From assembly GCA_002284615.2 (NCBI GenBank), contig MU069437.1, positions 1,447,479 to 1,463,453 of the forward strand: a DNA stretch of 15,975 nucleotides, in the 5' to 3' direction. Shown one piece after another: positions 1-7,118 of the stretch. Numbering within the stretch: the first letter of the stretch is position 1; each line of letters begins with the position of its first letter. The stretch is from Dunaliella salina. Lineage: Eukaryota > Chlorophyta > Chlorophyceae > Chlamydomonadales > Dunaliellaceae. A program made the translations under genes and the position numbers. The notes beneath the pieces are model-generated. The model worked only from the letters and a program-made list of their open reading frames with translations, did not search any database and was not told the DNA's origin.

Positions 1-28
1 TGTGTGTGTGTGTGTGTGTGTGTGTTTG

Positions 29-112
<84 letters not shown>

Positions 113-122
113 AGGTGTGTGT
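1..122. repeat. (GT)n microsatellite
   Basis: Nearly pure GT dinucleotide repeat, interrupted once at about 25-30 by a TTTGGGG stretch and once near 110-115 by AAAAGG. The open frame of alternating Val and Cys across it is an artefact of the repeat and not a protein. It lies in what should be intron 2 of gene copy A, which is transcribed on the minus strand. Confidence 0.97.
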
Positions 123-1239
123 GCAGCTCACCTGTGCCCTGTGCAGCCCACTTGGCTCTATGTTGACCACAACTCATCGTCACCAAATCGTCCAGCTATT
201 TAAGGAGCATCTCTAAGCAAATTAATAAGTGCAATAGCACTTTTAAATTTGACCGCACAACGAAGACCCCCTTAATTAAAGCTATCAGACAGCAAACAGC
301 ACATAACCACGAGCACCACAAACTTTGTTCCTGGCCTCCTCCAAATGCGCTTTTGCTGGTGCAGCAGCGGGGGTTCGGCATTAACAGCATGGGGGGTGAG
401 AGGAGCTGCTGAGGTGCCCTAGGAGATGCCCTGGATCTCGGTCAAACCCTTGTTTGGGCCAGGGCACCCCGCTCCCAAGTGAAATCGCAAAATAAAAAAA
501 TCTGATCTGATTATTGACAATACTGGCTCCACGCAGCCGTTGAGGATGACCCACGCTTTATTGCCAGTGTTGGCAGAATTCAGCTCTGCGTGCACAGGAG
601 CCTTTCACACTCTGCAAGGCCTTCTCACAAGTTTTTTTGTCAGGGCATTCCAAATCTCAAAAGCCTGAGCAGTGAGTCGGCCACAGTGGCCTGCTGTGAG
701 CAGGAGTGTGAAACTGACTAACAATAGGGCTTGCCCCCTGAGGAACACCCTTCGGACGTCGCCTCTGAATAGGGGCTTCGCCAAAAGAGCCATCAGGCGA
801 AAAAGCCATCAAAGTAAGCTCTAAATTCCTGCAAATGGCACACCTGCCCCCATGGTTCATGCCACACACGCGCTCTTTTTGGAGCTTTTATATCTCCACA
901 CATGCCATTGCAGCCCCACCGCTGCTCAAAACCCAACTTTATTCTCAACATGGGTGCAAAACAGCCTGAGCTTCAAGCATGAATGGAAGTGTTTGTCTCG
1001 TTCAGCACGAATGGAGTTGTTTGCCAGCTTTTCTGCATTGCTGGTCCTGACATAGGATGTCTGTATACGCATTTTGTGTATGTGCTATCTGTTCATGCAA
1101 TATCTTCGAAGTCCAGCAGGCCCTATGTCAAAGGGTCCACAGCTTTGGAGCATCCCTCGCTTGGCTGGACTCAAGCTATGCAGCTGGAGAAAACTGGCAG
1201 CAAACAGGCAATAAAGGCAGGATCTGGTTGTCAGCTTAC
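123..1239 (-). other. Intron 2 of copy A (partial), no exon seen
   Basis: The intron starts at the GTAAGC donor at 1239 and runs off the left edge. I see no exon 3 here; in copy B the matching intron is 1,871 nt, so its absence is expected. The first 60 nt (1239-1180) are about 95% identical to copy B (15810-15751). Similarity then stops and resumes weakly further in, for example 848-1050 against 15435-15640. A possible retroelement tail lies at 413-511. Confidence 0.7.
413..511 (+). repeat. Possible retroelement 3' end with pentamer tail
   Basis: An 8 bp inverted repeat (GGTGCCCT at 413-420, AGGGCACC at 461-468) is followed by an A-rich stretch and TCTGATCTGAT, two copies of a five-base unit. 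This looks like the 3' end and short tandem tail of a non-LTR element or SINE. No TSD was established, and the call rests on layout alone. Confidence 0.3.
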
Positions 1240-1392
1240 AATGAACAAGTTGATGATGTCAGAGTAGTCCTTGAAGCCGTTCACTCGGGTAATGGGGTCC
1301 CTGAAGATAACGGTCTCATCAAACACCTCTGGCGATGGCCTTCCCGTGGTCATCTGGCTGTCCAAGTCCACCTTCAGCTTCTTGATGGCCTC
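1240..1392 (-). CDS. Copy A exon 2 (DUF2358-like N-terminal part)
   Basis: This 153 nt exon is nearly identical to the copy B exon at 15811-15963; I count two substitutions. One is silent (a Val codon, GTT against GTC) and one changes the last residue (Ile in A, Val in B). FDETVIFRDPITRVNGF matches the start of the NTF2-like DUF2358 domain, which in plants reads like YDERVKFRDPITKHDDISGY. The phase 0 donor GTAAGC is shared with copy B. Confidence 0.78.
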
Positions 1393-1962
1393 CTGCAAGT
1401 TCATGCAGAAGTCCCACAACATGTTGCGGTATGGGAGTTCCGCATCATGGGGGGAAGAAACCGAGCTCACTCAGAGCTGCACTGAGTCTCAGGAGTTCTT
1501 AGTTACAATCCAGGGATGGGATAGGCACCAAATGCTATGTTCAGAGCCACAATCACAGTTACCAAATAGCACCATAAAATGGCGTCCTGGCGCTGAGCTC
1601 GGCGCGATCAACCGTGTGTGGTTCAGGAGTCGCGGAGGGTTACTTCTCTGATGAGTTGCGACCAACCCCTCGCCTGCTTTCACACGGAAAAAATAGCAAG
1701 TTTTCCTGAGACTCACATTGATGTCGAAGGGCTGTGTGCGAGTGGTGGTCACCGCCTCGGTTGCAGCTGCGCGGGGGATGGCGTTCTTGTTCTGGGCAGC
1801 ACGCACAGGAGCAGCTGTGGGGAGGGCATGGCTCTGCTTGCCTTGGCTGACAGACCCGCGCACAACGGGGGATGGGCGCTGCAAGGCGACGGGTGTCTGC
1901 TGGGACACCTTCTGTGGCTGAGCACAGCCCTTGTTAAGCATCATCTGGCTGCCGAGCAGCAT
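1240..1962 (-). CDS. DUF2358/SOUL-family protein, copy A, 5' part (exons 1-2)
   Basis: Exon 1 (1962-1717, 82 codons) begins at the first ATG of the frame. It encodes a Gln/Pro/Ala/Ser/Thr/Arg-rich, acid-poor leader typical of chloroplast transit peptides, ending at a GTGAGT donor after QPFDIN. Exon 2 (1392-1240, 51 codons) starts after a TTGCAG acceptor and encodes EAIKKLKVDLDSQ, then the DUF2358-like signature VFDETVIFRDPITRVNGF, ending at a GTAAGC donor. Both splice sites are phase 0; intron 1 is 324 nt. The remaining exons must lie beyond the left edge. From family knowledge, plant proteins with DUF2358 followed by SOUL are chloroplast proteins proposed to bind tetrapyrrole. The copy could be a full gene or a 5' fragment. 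The exact start of exon 2 is inferred; an upstream acceptor is possible. Confidence 0.72.
1717..1962 (-). CDS. Copy A exon 1 (transit-peptide-like leader)
   Basis: The frame begins MLLGSQMMLNKGCAQPQK and continues with a run rich in Q, P, R, A, T and S. It has few acidic residues and no transmembrane segment, as expected for a plastid transit peptide. The frame stays open upstream to 2016 but has no ATG there, so the ATG at 1962 is chosen. The donor after codon AAT is GTGAGT, phase 0. No counterpart for copy B is in the window. Confidence 0.65.
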
Positions 1963-2194
1963 CTCTCCACGATTAAGCCCTCGAATACTATGTCCGTCAA
2001 TAAGTACGACAAGCAATCAAATTGTATGTGTGCTGAAGTACGAATGATTGGTAACCGAACATTTCTGGAAAAAATTCCCGGGCTGGTGCAGGCAACGGAC
2101 GATGAGAGCGCACACAAACGTTGCAAATACACAATTCTTGAACGGCATTTGAATTCATCTCCGCACGGACGGAGCTTGAATAGTGTGTGCAACC

Positions 2195-2220
2195 CCACAT
2201 TGGCCACTTTGGCAATGTGG
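2195..2220. repeat. Inverted repeat (hairpin)
   Basis: CCACATTG at 2195-2202 pairs perfectly with CAATGTGG at 2213-2220. An inner CCA/TGG pair extends the stem past one bulged G. It lies about 235-260 bp upstream of the copy A start codon. Confidence 0.75.
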
Positions 2221-2252
2221 AGCTCACTGAAAAACGCGCTTTAATGTAAAAA

Positions 2253-2295
2253 CTCATGATGATCACTGAATCATCAGTGCCTCATACTCCATGAG
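2253..2295. repeat. Nested and overlapping inverted repeats
   Basis: TGATGAT (2257-2263) pairs with ATCATCA (2270-2276) around the loop CACTGA. That same CACTGA (2264-2269) can instead pair with TCAGTG (2274-2279), so the two hairpins exclude each other. CTCATG (2253-2258) pairs with CATGAG (2290-2295) as an outer stem. Confidence 0.75.
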
Positions 2296-3100
2296 CGTGC
2301 TGGATCCAGAGGAATAGCAACCTAGAAACTTCTGATATTGCTTAATGATCAAGGAGCTATCCGGTACGTTTACCCGATGCAGCCTCTCTTCTTCTCACAA
2401 GCTAGTCTAGGATGTCCATTGGTCTTTACGAGACCAAGAAGTGAGATTACACTTATCGTCTTGTATGCACTTCCGTGGGTAGCTGCCCTTCTAGTCGACG
2501 ACCTGGACCGTGGGACTGCATTAGCACAGAGTTATCAGGGGGATCCTGTATTATACCATCACACCAAGACTGATCAATTGCGTCGTACATCCTCTCATGG
2601 AAGCTGGCATTTCCAATTTTTTCTCTATCCTTTCTGATGAACACACATGTCTTGAATGCCCAAGCTCTGAATTCCTACCATCACACCATGAAAAAGAAGC
2701 AGACTTTCGCTCTCAACAGGCTTGCATCTCTTGCAAACTGCAATAATCTCAGCCAATCCACTATTGACCACGCTTTCACAAACTCTGATGCCGACCCCAA
2801 CAAAGCTCCAGAACTCAGACGAATAAATTGCAACTCTTTACACCTATTCACCCAGCATACACACTTAGGTTGGTCCTGGAGCTCTCAACAAAATCTACCT
2901 GTTCCACTCAAGACAGTCAGCAACAAGCGACCAAGTTCAGCCTTGCAAACTTTGCAACTTGAAGCCCTCATCAAATGCAAAGTACTCCAAAAACCCAGAT
3001 CACAAAAAAGCTTAATCGCAACCCCACAAGATTCCTAACCTTTTCCAATGGAGTGGCAGGGGTCAATTCACCCACAATGCACACAAACTCCATCAATGCT

Positions 3101-3482
3101 AAAAACTTGGGAGACCATAAAAAGAGGCATGCACAGTTCCAGGGCCCTTCTGCCATACACACCGTCTTTAAGTACGAATTTCAAATCCAAGCCATCCTTA
3201 ACTGGCAAATGCTGAGCAGGAAAATAAAAAAGTACCTCACCCGCACAGTCACAATCACAATACCTGGTGAATTGGGAACCAATGTTCATTGAAAGGTGGG
3301 TTTTGCCAATCCTTCGCAAAACAGGCCTCACAGTAGCTCATCTTGAACCCTTCCCCAGAAGCCAAATAGAAGATGATATCTGCCAGGTCTGCTGGACTCC
3401 CACCAGCATGGAACATGAAGAACATAACTTCATTGACATGCCTGAATGTGATACATGCCAGCACACAAATCAATGGAAATGC
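3101..3482 (+). pseudogene. LINE-like polyprotein, frameshifted N-terminal part
   Basis: The frame of 2975-3292 reads FQGPSAIHTVFKYEFQIQAI and ends TRTVTITIPGELGTNVH. A shift near 3260 moves to the frame containing NWEPMFIERWVLPILRK and the first half of a PHD-like finger. A second shift between about 3482 and 3540 leads to the second half, WECPFC. These are broken pieces of one protein. The segment before 3100 (2637-3038) is open but unrecognised and may belong to the same element. Confidence 0.55.
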
Positions 3483-3561
3483 CTACTCCCACCACAACCT
3501 CTGCACCCCGTCACAGCGCATCCTGGCAGACCAAATGTCCACTTGGGAATGCCCTTTTTGC
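3381..3561 (+). pseudogene. PHD-like zinc finger, frameshifted
   Basis: The first part has C-x2-C (3381-3392), then after 18 residues C-x2-C-x-H-x5-C (to 3482), reading CDTCQHTNQWKCL. After a +1 frameshift the second part has W-x-C-x2-C (STWECPFC, Cys codons at 3550 and 3559). A paired-cysteine module ending in W-x-C-x2-C is the layout of PHD fingers, which in known proteins read histone tails. The His position is not canonical, so a related treble-clef finger is possible. Confidence 0.5.
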
Positions 3562-4164
3562 GCTCACCTTGCTAATCCTCAAAAACGACAGCGTACCGAG
3601 ACAGCAGAAGAAACAGAAATGGTCAGAGCCACCTGGCAGCCCACTTGGGAACCAACTTCTATGCTCCTTGGACATCCAGATTTCGAGGAGCATGTCCACA
3701 GATTCGAGCAATCTCATACAGACAACTTTTCTCCTCCACAACAACACCCACCATCTGATGACGACACTGTAGACAACCTCACCCGTCCAGGTTTTGATGG
3801 AGCCACGCAGCCTCCAAACAGGCACTGGCTCACAACCCAGGGCCACCCCATGCGCAACAAGGCACGCTTTGACCTCGAGACTACTCATCTCCAGGCAGAC
3901 ATCATACCAACAAATAGATGTGAAATTTGGCTGAGAAACGTGGATCTCATGGTAACAGGATCCAACAAGGATTCTGATGAACAACCAAAAATCCCTCTTG
4001 CATTCACCACTCAAGCTGCATGCATTTATGACACCAAAGAGAAATGCGCAGGCATTATCACCCCTCACCGTCTTCAAATTCTGCTTCAAGCATATAGCGC
4101 GGCCAGACAAGCTGATCTACACACTTCAATTCAGTCCCGTGTTCAAAATGAAGCAACAGAAGTT

Positions 4165-4390
4165 ATGGGTCTTCCCCCGGGCTACCCCGGGAACTTCCGG
4201 GACCGGATTTCTTCGGAATTTCGATCGTAGCCTAACGGGTGAAACTCGGCCCGGGATGCGGGAGGTCCCGGGTTCGACCCTGGGTACCGGTGAGGATTTG
4301 CCTTAAGCAAGCAGGTCCTTCCCTCAATCAATGCAATCGGACGATGTCTAATAGCGTAGCTCTTTTTTCTTCTTCTTTCTATGGGTCTTC
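4165..4390 (+). mobile_element. tRNA-derived SINE with target-site duplication
   Basis: ATGGGTCTTC occurs at 4165-4174 and 4381-4390 as a perfect 10 bp TSD (11 bp with the preceding T). The body, about 4175-4380, contains a perfect pol III A box (TAGCCTAACGGG, 4228-4239) and a near-perfect B box (GGTTCGACCCT, 4271-4281), 43 bp apart as in a tRNA. It ends in a T-rich tail (TTTTTTCTTCTTCTTTCT). About 50 bp of GC-rich sequence precede the A box. The T-rich end resembles the short poly(T) ends of plant Au-type SINEs; family identity is not established. It inserted into the LINE-like ORF, which reads in the same frame on both sides. Confidence 0.9.
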
Positions 4391-4873
4391 TATACAGGTA
4401 CACTTCCCATCTTGGAAAAGACAATCAAAAAATAAAAGAATCCAATTCTTTGCGCACACCAGTTAACATTCTTACAGCCCTCACGCGCTGTGTCCTAGTT
4501 ACCCAAGAAAAACTTGCGAGCCCCCTTGATTATGACTTGCACTTCAAAGCACAATGGAGCCCTTTTGTTCGAGACAGAGTTTTTGGGGCCAACACTGATA
4601 CGTTTGGAACCAAATTCACAGGCTTCTCCTTTTGCCATCCTCCATATGATGACGAATTCATCTACTTCCTTGTCATGCATGCCCTGTCTTCAATCACTAG
4701 CACAACTACCCCAATGGCCGCCTTCATACTCCTCCGCAGCCAGATGGGATGGACCAAAAGGGGATACATGCGCTGGTTCATGTGTTACCCAGACCATGTC
4801 ACAATCCTAGCCAAATTCCCCTCAGGGCGCCTAACATTCCAGCCACCCCAAGCCTACCTAACTCCTCTTGCTC
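4381..4873 (+). pseudogene. LINE-like polyprotein segment with possible methyltransferase motif
   Basis: This piece continues the polyprotein in frame after the SINE. It contains DRVFGANTDTFGTKFTGF followed by FCHPPYDDEF (HPPY at 4636-4647), and a hydrophobic strand MAAFILL. The spacing resembles the motif IV region of N6-adenine methyltransferases of the PCIF1 type, where [D/N]PP[F/Y] is followed by a helix and a hydrophobic strand ending in an IPEW-like motif. Here His replaces the Asp/Asn, so the site would probably be dead even if homologous. The similarity is judged from memory and is tentative. Confidence 0.4.
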
Positions 4874-5289
4874 CAGGGTTGCCTAGTTCGGGGGTTTGAC
4901 AAATTATTTAATAATTAATTATTCGCGAACAGTTCGATAAAGTTCGTGATTCGACGGATTGTTTGAACGAGCGTTTGCCTTCAGGAGGCAGGGAATTCCT
5001 TCGAAGGGGGTGACAACTACACCTGAACCATCTGTACCCCCTCTCCCCCACAGCCTCTTTTGCATAAATGATAATGGGAATCTCAAGGGACTTATTTTTT
5101 GTCAGTCCAGGGGGGTGTCAAGCTGGTGTCAGGGGGGTGTTCAGGGGATGTCAAGGGTCCATTATTGGCAGGGGGCATAAAATCCTTCGAACTGACAATT
5201 TAAAGCTCGCGAACAGTTCAAAAAAGTTCGAGTTCTCGAATTGTTCAAAGTTCTCGAATAGTTCAAAGTTCTCGAACTAGGCAACCCTG
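4874..5289. mobile_element. hAT-type MITE, 416 bp
   Basis: The ends are perfect 17 bp terminal inverted repeats beginning CAGGGTTGCCTAGTTCG (4874-4890 and the complement at 5273-5289). They are flanked by an 8 bp TSD with one mismatch (tCTTGCTC at 4866-4873, cCTTGCTC at 5290-5297). Termini of the form CAGGG...CCCTG with 8 bp duplications are diagnostic of the hAT superfamily. There is no transposase frame, so it needs a transposase in trans. Subterminal GTTCGAA/GTTCTCGAA-like motifs are repeated at both ends and are candidate transposase-binding sites. It inserted into the LINE-like ORF. Confidence 0.9.
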
Positions 5290-5297
5290 CCTTGCTC

Positions 5298-5839
5298 CTC
5301 CTGAAAAAATATCAAACACATGCAACTTTTTGCCATTTGGAACAATAAGGGAAAGCAAAAGCTCTTCCATAATAACCCAAATTGGCTTGCAGATATAAAA
5401 CAAGAGGTCCATGTAGGAATCTGGTGCCACAAAAGCATTCAACAGGTTGCAGAAAATCAAAACAGTACCCTCTCTTTTAAAGCACCCTGCACATGGAGGA
5501 AGAAATTTGCACTTTTGCATCACGCACAACATTTTCGAAGTCTGCAGCCAACAAAGAACCTTCACACCTAATGTACAACCATACCTGCAACCCCTGCAAC
5601 CAAAGATCCCAGGCTGGCGAAACCTAACATATACAGATGGCAGTGTCATAAAGTCCAACAACAAGAATACACAGCAAGCAAAAGCATCCTTTCTCATCCC
5701 GGAAGACATCTCCTCCTCTGAAACTGTCACCTGCACAACAAATCCCAAGGGCCATGGTCCCACTTTTACTAATAACAGAACAGAGCTCGCTGCAACTCTG
5801 ATATCTCTACAGCAAGGGCACACTTCAATTGCGACTGAC
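5298..5839 (+). pseudogene. LINE-like polyprotein: linker and first half of RNase H
   Basis: The frame resumes after the MITE as PPEKISNTCNFLPFGTIRES and has two in-frame stops (TAA near 5398, TAG near 5413). It then carries the RNase H core: YTDGS (5630-5644, first Asp), NRTELAA (catalytic Glu) and IATD (third Asp, ending at the insertion at 5839). The three acidic residues of this half are intact. RNase H removes the RNA strand of an RNA-DNA hybrid during reverse transcription. The second half follows after the 193 bp insertion. Confidence 0.8.
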
Positions 5840-6037
5840 GGTCTGGAACTCCGGTCTTTCAGATACCATCTTGCTCTCTGCTGCCGAACCTGTCCTCTTT
5901 CTCTGCTTGTGTTGCTTCTCTCAGTCTGAACTGTGTGGTGGGGGGGTCATACGGTCTGCGCCCCTATGTGGCCCTTTTTCCTTAGTTGATGTGGGGAGGG
6001 TTTCTCTGCCTACGTAGCTTTTCTTTTCTTTCCTGAC
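5835..6037 (+). mobile_element. 193 bp insertion: retroelement tail or LINE-associated SINE
   Basis: CTGAC at 5835-5839 and 6033-6037 flanks 193 bp that interrupts the RNase H domain. Removing the insert with one CTGAC rejoins ATD to SSAVHQIKNELL in frame. The last 100 bp (GTTGATG...GTTTCTCTGCCTACGTAG, then TTTTC repeats) match, in inverted orientation, the 3' end of the antisense insertion at 6487-7111. No pol III boxes are obvious in its first half. It is either a 5'-truncated LINE copy or a SINE sharing a LINE's 3' tail. Confidence 0.8.
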
Positions 6038-6486
6038 AGTTCTTCAGCAGTTCATCAGATTAAGAACGAGCTTCTGAAACCCATGGATATGTCCACGCAC
6101 TTACATACACCACTGCTCAAAGGAATCACAGCCTGCATTAACGCTTCAGAAGGCCCTGTCCACTTCTACAAAGTACAATCACACTGTGGCATCCTTGGTA
6201 ACAAAAGCGCAGATGCCCTTGCTCATCAAGCAGCTATGCTACCTGGTGAAGCTAACACATCACTCCAGGCAGAAAGTCTTTTCTTCCATCTCTATTGGCT
6301 TGCTGCATCTGTCACAACACATTGCTCTCACACAGAACACTTGCCCCTTTCAAACCTCCAGGTTAAACTGAAACATGTAATGCATGAAAAACACAAATTG
6401 GGAACAGCAAACCTCAGCACATATAGCTACCAAAATTGGCAGAACCTGCTCAGAATGTCCAATGCTCACCCCACTGCCAATCCAAA
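6038..6486 (+). pseudogene. LINE-like polyprotein: second half of RNase H and connector
   Basis: The segment starts SSAVHQIKNELLKPMD and contains VHFYKVQSHCGILGNKSADA, the closing RNase H motif (SHxGxxGNxxAD) with the fourth catalytic Asp. With the first half, the domain has a complete D-E-D-D set. The connector (KLGTANLSTYSYQNWQNLL) ends at ANP, where the antisense element inserted. The His-containing form of the final motif is usual in LINE-type RNase H. Confidence 0.82.
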
Positions 6487-7118
6487 GAAAAGAAAAGAAA
6501 AGAAAAACTACGTAGGCAGAGAAACTCTCCCTGCATCAATTAAGGAAGAGGAGACACATAGGCTCAAAAAAGAGCCGTGTGCCCCCTCCACCACAAGGTA
6601 TGAAAAAGAGAATGCTAATGTGGATCTGGAGGGTTACTAGAAGCTTCTGGCTCTAGAACCTGGCTGTGGGAAGTATTCTTGTTTTCAATAGCTCGGCGTG
6701 TGGTGACTAATTTGTGGGCATATTGAATAGAATGGGCATGAAGTTGTTGAGCAAGCTTNGTGACATGCTGATGATCCAATCCTAGTTGTTTGAATTGCTT
6801 GAGGGTATGCTCAGTNTAAATAGTTCCACCTACACCCAGGAGAATAGGGTNANTTGTAACAGCTTTAGCNTTAATAANTTTACNAAGGTCTGCATGTTGC
6901 TGCTTTGCTGCGTTCAACTGATGCTCTGGCCTTGTGTCTTCACAGAACTTGANTTCTATTAGGTGCACATGGCGTTCATTTGCATGGAGTTCATGGGGTT
7001 GCCTCATGCGGCTAGTTCTGGTGGTCGTCAGTGAGGAGCTGCGCAAAGCGTGATGGGAATGGGTAGCAGAAACACCGTTAGAAGTTTGGCATGACAAGGG
7101 GTCCAAACAATATCCAAA
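6480..7118 (-). mobile_element. Antisense 5'-truncated LINE relative with 7 bp TSD
   Basis: ATCCAAA at 6480-6486 and 7112-7118 flanks about 625 bp. On the minus strand this encodes the C-terminal end of a related polyprotein: HVHLIExKFCEDTRPEHQL, then PILLGVGGTIxTEHTLKQF, then YAHKLVTTRRAIENKN. These align with the plus-strand HLIELKFCSDTKPEQ, TILIGVAGTIF and AVKSLTKTYNTKK. A 3' UTR follows, ending CTGCCTACGTAG and TTTTC repeats. The 5' end is truncated, as is usual for LINE insertions. Removing it with one TSD copy restores the host ORF frame. Eight Ns lie inside. Confidence 0.82.
6759..6953. other. Cluster of eight isolated N bases
   Basis: Single undetermined bases at 6759, 6816, 6851, 6853, 6870, 6878, 6884 and 6953 all fall inside the antisense LINE fragment. 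Scattered rather than block Ns suggest conflicting reads from multiple repeat copies. Confidence 0.9.

Larger units (their letters stand above)
1963..2639. other. Upstream region of copy A with hairpins; no clear gene
   Basis: This stretch is upstream of the copy A start on the minus strand and should contain its promoter and 5' UTR. I see no convincing TATA box or other element. It holds several strong inverted repeats (2195-2220 and 2253-2295). Open frames at 2338-2644 on both strands match nothing I recognise; part of this could be the eroded 5' end of the retroelement that follows. Confidence 0.5.

Noticed and set aside
4..216. Open frame of alternating Val-Cys over the GT repeat
   Set aside because: It is produced by the dinucleotide repeat and has no independent support as a protein.
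1231..1470. Exon 2 of copy A starting further upstream at 1470
   Set aside because: That frame starts at GTG rather than ATG, and the acceptors near 1465-1470 are out of phase with exon 1; the TTGCAG acceptor at 1393 gives phase 0.
1489..2016. Copy A start at 2016 and continuous coding to 1489
   Set aside because: The codon at 2016 is TTG, and the frame after 1717 runs through a GTGAGT donor into sequence unlike the family.
2490..2520. LVDDLDRG as a possible reverse transcriptase catalytic box (xxDD)
   Set aside because: The flanking residues do not fit RT palm motifs, and the opposite strand has an equally open frame.
4220..4295. Functional tRNA gene
   Set aside because: A and B boxes are present, but the flanking TSD, leader and T-rich tail show a SINE; a clean cloverleaf with acceptor stem is not evident.
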